Of a stretch of DNA of 64,000 bases, positions 16,345-24,663 are shown one piece after another; within the stretch, counting starts at the first letter, position 1, and each line of letters begins with the position of its first letter. A program made the translations under genes and the position numbers. Under the pieces are notes generated by a model. The model had not been told where the DNA came from. It searched no databases and saw only the letters and a list, made by a program, of their open reading frames with translations. The stretch comes from P52-10 sp041397365 (GTDB lineage Bacteria; Pseudomonadota; Alphaproteobacteria; Rhizobiales; Xanthobacteraceae): the NCBI GenBank assembly GCA_041397365.1, contig JAWKWT010000009.1, forward strand, positions 124,001 to 188,000. Direction: 5' to 3'.

Positions 16345-18303
16345 TCAGTAGCGGGCCGAGATCGGGCCGCCACCCGTCGAGAAGCGATAGTTCAAGCCGA
16401 CCGTCGAGACGAAGCCGGTCAGGCTGACGTCGCGGGACGAATACGGACCGGTCGGGTTGTAGCGCTCGGTACCGAGGTCGAAGTAGCTGGTTTCACCGCG
16501 GACGAACCAGTTGTTCGTCAAGGCGAACTCGCTGCCGAAACCGACCGTCCAGCCGACATGGGTCTGGGTGTTACGGCCGACGACAACGCCGCCGCCGGTC
16601 AGACCGCCGCCGATCGGCGCAGAAGCAGCGCAGCTCAGGGCGACGGGCGAGGTCAGATCGACCACGGTCAAGACGCCGGTGCCGCCGGTGTTGCAGCGGG
16701 TGCCCGCCTGCGTCTCGGCGAAGGCGACGCCGCCCTTCACGTAGTAGTAGGAGCGATCGAACATCGCGTAGCCGAGCTTCGCGGTGCCCTGGCCGAACCA
16801 GTTCATCTCGACTTCGCAAGAGAAGAAGAAGCCGTTCGGGCACGGACGCGAGCCGTTCGAATTGGTCCAGTTCATGTTGCCTTCGAGACCGAAGACCCAC
16901 TTGCCGGCCTGCCAGTTGTAGCCGATCTGACCACCGGCCATCGGGCCGGCGAAGCGCGGACTGGTCTTGCCGCCGCCATTGGTGAAGTTGATGTCGGCGT
17001 CGCCGTTCAGCACGCCGAAGGTGCCGCCGATATAGAAGCCGCTCCAGTTGATCGGGGCGTTCATAGCGAGAGCGGGCGCCTTGCCGATCAGACCCTTGCC
17101 GGCCATCGGCAGCGGATCCGGATTGAACTGATAACGGACGCCGCCGTTGATGCTGTAACCTTCGATCCGGTCGCCGGTGCGATAGTCGCCGCGGACGTAA
17201 CCGAGCCAGCCGGTGTTGACGATCTGGCCGGCGATGCCGACGCCGAACTGGCCATAAGTGCCGACATTCTGCGTGCTGAGCGTCGCGGCGATGCTCGGCG
17301 GCGGCAGCGTGCCGTCAAGCGTGTTTTCGATGTAGGTCGCCCGCGCATTGCCGGCGAAGTCATGATAGACGCTCGCGGTCGCGAAGGGCTGCCAGATCAT
17401 CGAATCGGTGACGATCGTGGTGCCGGTGCGCAGGCTGAGGCGGCCGAGCGTGCTGCGGATCGGGTTGATGAGGGTGACGTTCGGGTAAGCGAGGCCCGCG
17501 CCGCCCAGGACGAAGGTGCCGGAGGCCGCAATCGGGTCGACCTTCACTTCCGAGATCACGATGCCGGCGGAAGGCTCGAGGAACCAGTTGTTGCCGAGCT
17601 GGAAGTTGTAGCCGAGGTTGCCGGTGAAGGCGACGCCGCGCGCATCGACCTGCTGACCGAACAGACCGTTGTTGACGGGGTCGTTGAGGCGGGCCTGGTA
17701 GAAGTCCCAACGGAGCTGACCGTCGATGAAGAAGCCGCCATAGGTGGCCGCCGCATAGACGCCGACGAACGGCACTTCAAGCTCGGTCCGGAGCGAGCCG
17801 GCGAGGTTCGCCGGGCCGGCGCCGGTCGTGTCGCGCGCGGTGGCGGACAGATAGCCGGCCATCGAGCCCATATGGACGTTCCAGCCATTCCAGTTCAGCT
17901 TCGCCATGTCGGTACCGACCTGCGTGCCGGCGAAGGTCAGGTTGGTCGAGGCGTTGCAATTGACGGTTCCGGGAGCGCCGCCATAGGTGAAGTTCGAGCT
18001 GACGGCAGCCTTGGTGTCGACCTCGCCGCCGATGCCGCGAACCCAGATGCCGCCGCCTTCCTGATTCGGGCGCGGATTGCCCGGCGCGCCGACGAAGGCG
18101 GTGCTCTGCGTCAGAAACGCGGTATTGGAGGCGTTGATCGCCGAAATCAGGCTGTTCAGCGAACCGCCCGCGGCGAACGGCGCGAAATTCGCACCCGCCA
18201 GACCGGCAGGTCCGGTCGCCGTGCACTGCGCCATCGCAACGGTGGAGACCGAGGAAGCCAGCGCAACGGCAAGTGCGCCCCCCAAAATTCCGCGATTTTT
18301 CAT
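16345..18303 (-). CDS. Large outer-membrane protein: N-terminal autotransporter-like barrel fused to an Omp25-like barrel
   Basis: A 652-residue protein starting at ATG 18303. Residues 1-25 are a signal peptide ending AMA, cut before QC. Residues about 30-425 look like an autotransporter-type barrel (alternating aromatic strands, LSLRTGTTIV, VRGDYRTGDRIEGYSINGGVRYQF). After a linker, residues about 440-652 form a second barrel of the Omp25/31/RopB type that begins with NWSGFYIGGTFG and ends with strands FVSTVGLNYRF. The Omp25 type is normally a separate protein of about 220 residues, so this is a two-barrel fusion. Terminator downstream; long intergenic region upstream. Confidence 0.85.
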   Translation of the reverse strand: MKNRGILGGALAVALASSVSTVAMAQCTATGPAGLAGANFAPFAAGGSLNSLISAINASNTAFLTQSTAFVGAPGNPRPNQEGGGIWVRGIGGEVDTKAAVSSNFTYGGAPGTVNCNASTNLTFAGTQVGTDMAKLNWNGWNVHMGSMAGYLSATARDTTGAGPANLAGSLRTELEVPFVGVYAAATYGGFFIDGQLRWDFYQARLNDPVNNGLFGQQVDARGVAFTGNLGYNFQLGNNWFLEPSAGIVISEVKVDPIAASGTFVLGGAGLAYPNVTLINPIRSTLGRLSLRTGTTIVTDSMIWQPFATASVYHDFAGNARATYIENTLDGTLPPPSIAATLSTQNVGTYGQFGVGIAGQIVNTGWLGYVRGDYRTGDRIEGYSINGGVRYQFNPDPLPMAGKGLIGKAPALAMNAPINWSGFYIGGTFGVLNGDADINFTNGGGKTSPRFAGPMAGGQIGYNWQAGKWVFGLEGNMNWTNSNGSRPCPNGFFFSCEVEMNWFGQGTAKLGYAMFDRSYYYVKGGVAFAETQAGTRCNTGGTGVLTVVDLTSPVALSCAASAPIGGGLTGGGVVVGRNTQTHVGWTVGFGSEFALTNNWFVRGETSYFDLGTERYNPTGPYSSRDVSLTGFVSTVGLNYRFSTGGGPISARY

Positions 18304-18668
18304 GCAAACCCCCGAATGCAACAGCAGTCCCGATGGACTCAATTTCGTCGTCGTCTCGTTTTGTAGATGACGACAGGAAAAGCGGGAAGTTTTCCGAGGC
18401 CATTTCGTGGCCCGCGCAGCCGTTATTCCAAGGCTTGTACCATTTCCGCAACAAACATTCCGCCGCCTCAGCGGCCAAATGGTACTCAGATACTTTTCAA
18501 AGCGGTCGAGGTTTCCCTTGGCCCAGCAATCCGGCGCGCCCCGCCACGCGACTCAGTTGCGGATCAAAGTGTGAGATTCGTCACGGAAACTCCCCGCCAC
18601 TGCCGGCACACTCCGATCAAGCCGCCGGTCCAGAGAAAAATGCCGGCGAAACGCAGATGGAGAGCAAG
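18304..18668. other. Divergent intergenic region with a GTACCATTT/AAATGGTAC inverted repeat
   Basis: 365 bases between the outer-membrane protein gene and the first OmpA-like gene. A perfect 9-bp inverted repeat lies at 18437-18445 and 18477-18485, with centres 40 bases apart (about four helical turns), which would suit binding of a regulator in a loop. No convincing gene. Confidence 0.4.
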
Positions 18669-19304
18669 ATGTCATCCCGGAGCCTTTACACCAAGAAAGC
18701 CGCCCTCGCCCTCCTGGCGTTTGGCGCGATCGTATCCCCGGCGCTCGCCGCCGAGTTGAACCAGCAGCAGATCATCGAGAAGCTGAAGACGCCGAAGCTG
18801 ACCCGCAGCCTCAGCGGCCCGGCGGCGGTCGCCCCCACCCCGGCGCTCTCGCCGAGCGACCTGACGTTCATCAATCGCATCCGCAAGACGCGCTCGCTGT
18901 CGAGCGGCGACCGCCAGCAGGTCGCCGAGATCGCCAGGAACCGTCCGACGGTCGATCTGGAAATCAACTTCGAATACAATTCGGCCGCGGTCAGCCCGTC
19001 GGCGGAATCGCAATTGCACAGTCTCGGCAAGGCGCTGACCAGCTCCGAACTGGCCGGTTCGGTGTTCATGCTCGGCGGCCACACCGACGCGCGCGGATCG
19101 GACACGTACAATCAGAAACTGTCCGAGCGCCGGGCGGAGACGGTCAAGGCGTTCCTCATCAGCACCTACAAGATCCCGGCGGAGAATCTGGTGTCGGCCG
19201 GCTACGGCGAAAGCGAGCTGAAGAACAAGGCCGACCCGAACGCCGCCGAAAACCGCCGCGTGCAGATCGTCAACATGGCCCAGCGGGAACAGGCCAGCCG
19301 GTAA
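18669..19304 (+). CDS. OmpA-family periplasmic protein (paralog 1)
   Basis: A 211-residue exported protein. ATG 18669 was chosen because GGAG lies six bases before it; ATG 18657 is the alternative. Signal peptide of about 28 residues (ALLAFGAIVSPALA), then a linker with the motifs KLTRSLS and TRSLSSGDRQQVAEIA, then an OmpA C-terminal domain with GGHTDARGSDTYNQKLSERRA carrying the Asp and Arg that bind peptidoglycan peptide. There is no beta barrel, so it is a soluble cell-wall-binding protein. It closely resembles the second OmpA-like gene at 24011, including the linker motifs. Confidence 0.9.
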   Translation: MSSRSLYTKKAALALLAFGAIVSPALAAELNQQQIIEKLKTPKLTRSLSGPAAVAPTPALSPSDLTFINRIRKTRSLSSGDRQQVAEIARNRPTVDLEINFEYNSAAVSPSAESQLHSLGKALTSSELAGSVFMLGGHTDARGSDTYNQKLSERRAETVKAFLISTYKIPAENLVSAGYGESELKNKADPNAAENRRVQIVNMAQREQASR

Positions 19305-19372
19305 TCCACCGGACGGAGTTCGTCTGCGCCCGACGCGCAATCGCCGCAATCGTGGCGATTGCTAGGGTGCAT

Positions 19373-19397
19373 AAAAAAAGCTAGCCTTCGGAAGGCT
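19373..19397 (-). terminator. Possible minus-strand terminator between two plus-strand genes
   Basis: A 6-bp stem AAGGCT / AGCCTT with a 3-base loop, followed on the minus strand by AGC... and a run of seven T. No minus-strand gene is visible upstream of it. A separate 9-bp hairpin (GCAATCGCC / GGCGATTGC, 19337-19362) lies beside it and may end the OmpA gene. Confidence 0.3.
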
Positions 19398-19488
19398 TGG
19401 ATCATCGGACTGGGATCATCCTCGCCTTCCGGCGTCAGCAACGGTTTACAGGGAATTCGGCGGACGATCGGATCGTTCGGTAAACGCC

Positions 19489-21132
19489 ATGAAGCGACTT
19501 CTTGCCATAGCCGCTGTCATTGGATGGGCATTCGTTTTCGCCCTGGTGCCGAATGACGCCTGGGCGGAACGCCGCGTCGCGCTGGTGGTCGGCAATTCCA
19601 GCTACGCGACGGTGCCGCGCCTGCCCAATCCCACGCGCGATGCGGGTGCGATCGCCAAGCTGCTCAAGGACGCCGGCTTCGAAACCGTCGAGACCTATCT
19701 CGACGTCGGCAATCTCGATTTCAAGCGCGCGATCCGCAAGTTCGAGGACATCTCGGTGGATGCCGACGTGGCGGTGCTGTATTACGCCGGCCACGGCATC
19801 GAAATCGGCGGCATCAACTATCTCATTCCCGTCGACGCCCGCCTCGCTAGCGATCGCGACGCGCCGGACGAGGCGATCCCGCTCGACCGTCTGGTGCTCT
19901 CGGCCGACGGCGCCAAGAAGCTCCGCCTCATCATCCTCGACGCCTGCCGCGACAATCCCTTTGCCGGCAAGATGCGTCGCGAGAGCCGCGCGGCCATGCG
20001 CGGCGTCTCCGCCGGCCTCAGCAAGGTCGAACCGTCGAGCACCGACACGCTGATCGCCTACGCCGCTAAAGCCGGCTCCACCGCCGAAGACGGGGAACTC
20101 GACCACAGCCCGTTCACGGCAGCGCTTCTGAAGCACCTGACCGTGCCCGGCCTCGACCTGCGGCTCGCCTTCGGCCGCGTCAAGGACGAGGTGATGAAGT
20201 CGACGAACAACCGCCAGGAGCCGTATGTCTACGGGTCGCTCGGCGGCGGCAATTTCTCGCTCGTGCCGCCACCCCCGCAGCCGAAGGGCCCGATGCTGGC
20301 CTCGATCAATGTCGACGCAAAGGCCGACTACGATCTGGTCGACAAGATCGGCACGCGCCGCGCCTTCGAGGTGTTCCTCAACACCCACAAGGAAGGCTTC
20401 TATTCCGACCTCGCGCGCGAGCGCCTCAGGAGCATCCCCGAGGCCCCGTCGGTCGCGCTCGCGCCGCAGCCGCAAATCAACCACGGTCCGTCGACGCGCG
20501 AGTTGATCGACTGGGAAAAGGTCAAGGATTCCAGCAACATCGACGCGCTGAAGAGCTTCATCGGCCGCTATCCGGGCTCGAACCTGTCGATCCGCGCGCA
20601 GACCCGCCTCGAAATTCTCGAAGCGGCGGCGAAGGAGCGCGAGGCCGCGGCCAAGGCGGAAGCCGAGCGCCAGCGCGCTGAGGCCGCTGCCGCCAAACGC
20701 CGCGAGGAAGAAGAGCGCCGAGCCGCCGCCGCGGAAGCCGCGCAGAAGGCCAAGGCCCTCGAAGCCGAACGCAAGGCCGAGGCCGCGCGGCTGAGGGCGG
20801 AGGAAGCCGCCCGCAACAAAGCCGCGGCGGAAGCCGAAAGACTGCGCATCGAGAGCGAGAAGAGCGCCCGCCTCGCCGAGGAGGAGCGCCGCAAGGCCGA
20901 ACTCGCCGCGGCCCAGGAAGCCGTCTGCAAGACCGACAGCGAGCGCTTCGACGCGCTGGCGGCGAAGGAAAACACGCCCGCCAATGTCGAGGACCTCCGC
21001 CGCCTCGCCAAGGCGACGAGCTGCGAGCGCGTCCGCCCGCAAATCACCGCCGGCTCGATGCCTGGACCACGAATACGCCGGCGCTCATCAAGGTCATCAG
21101 ACCAGGCTCACCCGGACTCGCTGCTTCGTTAG
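19489..21132 (+). CDS. Caspase-like (peptidase C14) protein with intact catalytic dyad; C-terminus frameshifted
   Basis: Signal peptide (residues 1-26), then a caspase p20-type domain: ALVVGNSSY near 31, catalytic His102 in YYAGHGIEIGG and catalytic Cys153 in LDACRDNPF. A long Ala/Glu/Arg/Lys coiled coil follows at about 385-490. The protein is expected to be an exported cysteine protease-like protein. The frame ends at 21132 with unnatural basic sequence, but protein-like sequence continues in other frames to 21485. At least three single-base shifts lie between 21050 and 21260. It sits between the OmpA paralog and a catalytically dead relative. Confidence 0.85.
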   Translation: MKRLLAIAAVIGWAFVFALVPNDAWAERRVALVVGNSSYATVPRLPNPTRDAGAIAKLLKDAGFETVETYLDVGNLDFKRAIRKFEDISVDADVAVLYYAGHGIEIGGINYLIPVDARLASDRDAPDEAIPLDRLVLSADGAKKLRLIILDACRDNPFAGKMRRESRAAMRGVSAGLSKVEPSSTDTLIAYAAKAGSTAEDGELDHSPFTAALLKHLTVPGLDLRLAFGRVKDEVMKSTNNRQEPYVYGSLGGGNFSLVPPPPQPKGPMLASINVDAKADYDLVDKIGTRRAFEVFLNTHKEGFYSDLARERLRSIPEAPSVALAPQPQINHGPSTRELIDWEKVKDSSNIDALKSFIGRYPGSNLSIRAQTRLEILEAAAKEREAAAKAEAERQRAEAAAAKRREEEERRAAAAEAAQKAKALEAERKAEAARLRAEEAARNKAAAEAERLRIESEKSARLAEEERRKAELAAAQEAVCKTDSERFDALAAKENTPANVEDLRRLAKATSCERVRPQITAGSMPGPRIRRRSSRSSDQAHPDSLLR

Positions 21133-21485
21133 CGAGGCCGACGGCGTTCTGTCCGATGCAGCCGCAGCAGCCTGTCGCTATCTCGGCGTGAAGAAGCGCC
21201 CGGCGAAGGACCCGCGCGTCACCGAGGACTTGTCGGTGGTGCAGAAGCAGGCGGCATACCTGCCCGACGATCTGCGGGCGCGGCGAAACCGCCCAGGGCG
21301 CGAGTTGCGTCGCCAGCAAGCCGGTGCCCGCCAAGACCGTCAAGCGGCGCGAGCCGGAGCGGCCGCGCAAGCAGCAGGCCGAGCGCCGGCAGGAGCCTCG
21401 GCAGCAGCCGCAGAGGCAGCCGCAGCGTCAGCAGGCGTCGAGCGGCGGCGGCCGGGCTTCGACGATGATGGGCGTCGGGTTCTGA
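21133..21485 (+). pseudogene. Displaced C-terminal part of the caspase-like gene
   Basis: After the stop at 21132 the sequence keeps coding character by switching frames. One frame gives CFVSEADGVLSDAAAACRY and LGVKKRPAKDPRVTEDL, which looks like a peptidoglycan-binding-like repeat. The next gives CPTICGRGETAQGASCV and ends in a Gln/Arg-rich tail SSGGGRASTMMGVGF before TGA at 21483-21485. Joined, these make one C-terminal region of the upstream gene. The cause is either sequencing error or decay. Confidence 0.6.
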
Positions 21486-21581
21486 ACGATCTGATTGACG
21501 ACCGCGATGCCGGCCGGCCGGCACGCAGCGTAGACGCCGACACGACAAGCGCACCAATTCGAATCGAAGGACCCAGCAGCC

Positions 21582-22100
21582 ATGAAGGACCCAGCAGCCT
21601 TGGCCGCTCGCCCCTCATCCGTCCGGTTCGGAAGCAGCCGGAAACCGGCGCGGATATCGCTTCGCAATCCGCTCAGGGTGTCTCTCAGGATATCTTGCGG
21701 CCTCTGTGCCGCCGCCTTGATGCTCGCCGCGACGACGCAGCCGGGCTTTGCCGCGACCGCCGATCTGGTTTCCGCGAAAGCGTCTTCTTCCGCAATCGCG
21801 TCAGCGCCCCTTGCGACGCCGGAAATACGCACGACGCTGGCCGACGCGCGCGCGGAAACGCCGGCGCAGACGCGGCCGGCCGCACGAACCGCGAGCCACC
21901 CGGCCAATGCGCAACGGACGAAACGGCCGCGCAACGTGAGAACCGCTTCGGCCGCCCCAAGACTCTCGAGGCTCCCCGCGAAACTTCGGCACGCAAGGCG
22001 CGTCCCGCCGGCGGACGCCGCAACGTCGTATCGCGCCGACTGCTTCTGGTTCTCTTGCGGCCCCCGGATAAGCTGGCTGTTTCTCGGGATCGGGTTCTAG
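21582..22100 (+). CDS. Hypothetical exported basic protein
   Basis: A 172-residue open frame with a hydrophobic stretch at about residues 38-58 (ISCGLCAAALMLAATTQPGFA), which could be a late signal peptide, followed by an Ala/Arg/Pro-rich basic region and the ending CFWFSCGPRISWLFLGIGF. No family was recognised and the start is uncertain, because no clear ribosome site is seen. It lies between two caspase-fold genes on the same strand. It could be chance coding. Confidence 0.4.
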   Translation: MKDPAALAARPSSVRFGSSRKPARISLRNPLRVSLRISCGLCAAALMLAATTQPGFAATADLVSAKASSSAIASAPLATPEIRTTLADARAETPAQTRPAARTASHPANAQRTKRPRNVRTASAAPRLSRLPAKLRHARRVPPADAATSYRADCFWFSCGPRISWLFLGIGF

Positions 22101-22254
22101 AAAAGTCGCAGGCAGCGCCCATTGCGAGCACGAGCCGCCGGTCATTCACCATGCCGCCATGTGAAGGTGACGCTGTTTGATTAAGGCAAATCCATGGGGT
22201 AAAGTTGTTTTTAACTCGTATTGTGTGTGTGAAAATGTCGGGATCGGCGTGAAC

Positions 22255-23760
22255 ATGATCTTGCGCCCTCTGTTTCTTGCTCTGCTTCTCCTGTCGGCCG
22301 CGTTGGTCGCCCCTGCTTTCGCGGCGGGCGAGCGCTATGCGCTGGTGATCGGCAACGCCAAATATCCCGACAGCGAGGCGCCGCTGAAGGAGCCGATCGG
22401 CGACATGCGCGCGATGGCGGACGAACTGAAGCGCGCTGGCTTCGATGTCGCGACCGGGGAGAACCTCAACAGCGGCGCGATGCGCAATGCGTTCAACACC
22501 TTCTACGAGAAGATCAAGCCCGGCTCGGTCGCCATGCTGTTCTTCAGCGGCTACGGCATCCAGTCCGGCCGCGTGACCTATCTGATCCCGGTCGATGGCG
22601 GCATCTGGGAAGAAAAGGACGTTCGCCGCGACGGCATCAGCCTCGACAACGTGCTGAGCGAACTCAACAGCCGCGGCGCCAGCGTCAAGATCGCGGTGCT
22701 CGACGCCTCACGCCGCAATCCGTTCGAGCGGCGCTTCCGGCAATTCTCCAACGGGCTCGCACCGGTCACCGCGCCGCGCGGCACGCTGGTCATGTATTCG
22801 GCTCCGCCGCAGGTCGTGGTCAACGACGCGGCCGGCGACCGCAGCCTGTTCGTGACCGAGCTTTTGAAGGAAATCCGCGTGCCGGACCTGACCGCCGAAG
22901 AGGCGTTCAACCGAACCCGCGTCGGCGTTTCGCGCGCGTCGAAGGGCGAGCAGATTCCGTGGTTCTCGTCCTCGCTGGCGGAGGAGTTCTCGTTCGGCCC
23001 GCGCACGCTGACGTCGCTCGATCCGAAGCCGCAGCAGCCCGAACCGAAGATGCTGCCCTCGCAGCCGCGCGTGCAGGTGCCCGAGCCGACGATCACGCCG
23101 CCCGAGCCGAGAATCACACCGAAGGCGGAGCCGGCCAAGACCGCGCCCGTCAAGACTGCGCCCGTCAAGACCGAACCGGCGAAGAGTCAGCCGGCCAAAG
23201 TCGAACCCGCTAAACCCGCCGAACCGCCGCGTGACGCCGAGGCCGAGAAGCGTCTGGCGGCGATCAACGCCGATCCGGCGATCAAGGACCTCGCCGGCCT
23301 GATCCAGGCCAACCCCAACGATCAGGCCGCGTTCTACAAGCGCGGACAGCTTTACGCGGTGAAAGGCGCCTATCCGCAGGCGCTCAAGGACTTCAACGAC
23401 GCCATCCGCCTCAACCCCCGCGACGTTGAAGCGCTGAACAACCGCTGCTGGGTGCAGACCATCATGGGCGATACCCAGGCCGCGCTGAAGGATTGCAACG
23501 ACGCGCTGCAACTGCGTCCGAACTTCGTCGATGCGCTCGACAGCCGCGGCCTCGTCAATCTGAAGATCGGCCAGCACGGCAACGCCATCGCCGATTTCGA
23601 CGCGGCGCTGCGCCTCAATCCGAAGCTCGCCTCCTCGCTCTACGGGCGCGGCGTGGCAAAGCAGCGCAGCGGCAACGCCGCGGCCGGCGACCGGGATATC
23701 GCCGCCGCGCGCGCGATCGATCCGAATATCGCCAGCGAGTTTGCAGGCTACGGTTTGTAA
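22255..23760 (+). CDS. Caspase-fold pseudoenzyme with TPR repeats
   Basis: A 501-residue exported protein starting at ATG 22255. Signal peptide 1-24, caspase p20-like domain (ERYALVIGNAKYPDS at 26), then a Pro/Lys-rich spacer with KTAPV repeats (about 280-345) and three TPR units at about 370-480 (AFYKRGQLYAVKGAYPQAL and following). The catalytic His is replaced by Tyr100 (FFSGYGIQSG) and the catalytic Cys by Ser152 (LDASRRNPFERR), so it cannot be a cysteine protease. The same replacements recur in the gene at 35676. Likely a binding or scaffold protein in the periplasm. Terminator hairpin downstream. Confidence 0.88.
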   Translation: MILRPLFLALLLLSAALVAPAFAAGERYALVIGNAKYPDSEAPLKEPIGDMRAMADELKRAGFDVATGENLNSGAMRNAFNTFYEKIKPGSVAMLFFSGYGIQSGRVTYLIPVDGGIWEEKDVRRDGISLDNVLSELNSRGASVKIAVLDASRRNPFERRFRQFSNGLAPVTAPRGTLVMYSAPPQVVVNDAAGDRSLFVTELLKEIRVPDLTAEEAFNRTRVGVSRASKGEQIPWFSSSLAEEFSFGPRTLTSLDPKPQQPEPKMLPSQPRVQVPEPTITPPEPRITPKAEPAKTAPVKTAPVKTEPAKSQPAKVEPAKPAEPPRDAEAEKRLAAINADPAIKDLAGLIQANPNDQAAFYKRGQLYAVKGAYPQALKDFNDAIRLNPRDVEALNNRCWVQTIMGDTQAALKDCNDALQLRPNFVDALDSRGLVNLKIGQHGNAIADFDAALRLNPKLASSLYGRGVAKQRSGNAAAGDRDIAAARAIDPNIASEFAGYGL

Positions 23761-23769
23761 TGCTGAGTG

Positions 23770-23793
23770 ATGCCGGGCCGCAAGACCCGGCAT
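23770..23793 (+). terminator. Hairpin terminator after the TPR caspase-fold gene
   Basis: Perfect 8-bp stem ATGCCGGG / CCCGGCAT with an 8-base loop followed by TTT. The T tract is short, so termination strength is uncertain. Confidence 0.55.
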
Positions 23794-24010
23794 TTGAAAT
23801 TGAACTGAACCGCGCATGCCGGCGACCGATACAAGCATGCTCGTGCCGCCGCGCGAGACGCGCCGCGGTCAACCAATGGAGGACTGAAATGTCTGATAGG
23901 CTTTCTGAGAGGCTGGACGTTTTAAGACTGTCGGCCGGGCTGCCATCCTCTCCTCGCTCGCGACCGGCATCGCCGTCTCGCTGTCGGCCAGCGCCTTCGC
24001 AGCCGAAAAC

Positions 24011-24556
24011 GTGACCGAGGATCAGATCCTGAAGGCGCTGACGCCGAAGCGCCTGACCCGCAGCCTCTCGGCTGCGCCCGCGGACACCGCCAAGGCGGCG
24101 GAGGAAGCCCGCTTCGTCAACCAGATTCGGAACAGAACGACCCGCTCGCTCTCCTCCGGCGAACGCAACCAGATTGCGGCAATCGCCGAGGAAAAACCGA
24201 AAATCGATCTGGAAATCACCTTCGATTACAATTCGGCGAATATCAGCCAGAAGGCCCTGCCCGCGGTCACCGCTCTCGGCAAGGTGCTGACCAACCCGAA
24301 CTTGAAGGGCACCACCTTCGTTCTCGCCGGCCACACCGACGCCCAGGGCAGCGAAAACTACAATCAGGACCTGTCCGAGCGGCGCGCCGATTCGCTCAAG
24401 AAGTACCTGATGGAGAATTACGGCATCGCCGCCGGCGACCTCGTGACCGTTGGCTATGGCGAGAGCCGCCTGAAGGACCCGAGCAATCCGAATGCAGAGG
24501 GCAATCGGCGCGTGCAGATCGTCAACATGGCGACCAGCCAGGTCGCGGGCAACTGA
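24011..24556 (+). CDS. OmpA-family periplasmic protein (paralog 2), leader disrupted
   Basis: From GTG 24011 a 181-residue protein with linker motifs ILKALTPKRLTRSLS and TTRSLSSGERNQIAAIAEE and an OmpA C-terminal domain with AGHTDAQGSENYNQDLSERRA. A signal peptide (AILSSLATGIAVSLSASAFA) is encoded in frame just before 24011, but its frame meets TGA upstream. An ATG at 23889 (MSDRLSERLD) in another frame is the probable true start, so one base has been gained or lost near 23930-23945. Highly similar to the OmpA-like gene at 18669. Confidence 0.85.
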   Translation: MTEDQILKALTPKRLTRSLSAAPADTAKAAEEARFVNQIRNRTTRSLSSGERNQIAAIAEEKPKIDLEITFDYNSANISQKALPAVTALGKVLTNPNLKGTTFVLAGHTDAQGSENYNQDLSERRADSLKKYLMENYGIAAGDLVTVGYGESRLKDPSNPNAEGNRRVQIVNMATSQVAGN

Positions 24557-24590
24557 CCGCGTGCCTTCGCATCCGCGACCGATCCCCTTC

Positions 24591-24616
24591 AGCGTCCCGC
24601 AGAACCGCGGGACGCT
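24591..24616 (+). terminator. Hairpin terminator after OmpA paralog 2
   Basis: Perfect 10-bp stem AGCGTCCCGC / GCGGGACGCT with a 6-base loop, followed by a T-rich tail GTTCTCGTCTT. Confidence 0.75.
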
Positions 24617-24663
24617 GTTCTCGTCTTAACGTCCAGACATCACCACCTTCGCAGGCATCACCC

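Noticed and set aside
16246..18366. A very long plus-strand open frame over the outer-membrane gene
   Set aside because: It mirrors the real minus-strand gene and comes from high GC codon bias; its translation has no domain character.
23130..23215. Short repeats encoding KTAPV/AKTAPVK in the TPR caspase-fold gene
   Set aside because: A low-complexity linker within the coding region, not a separate repeat element.
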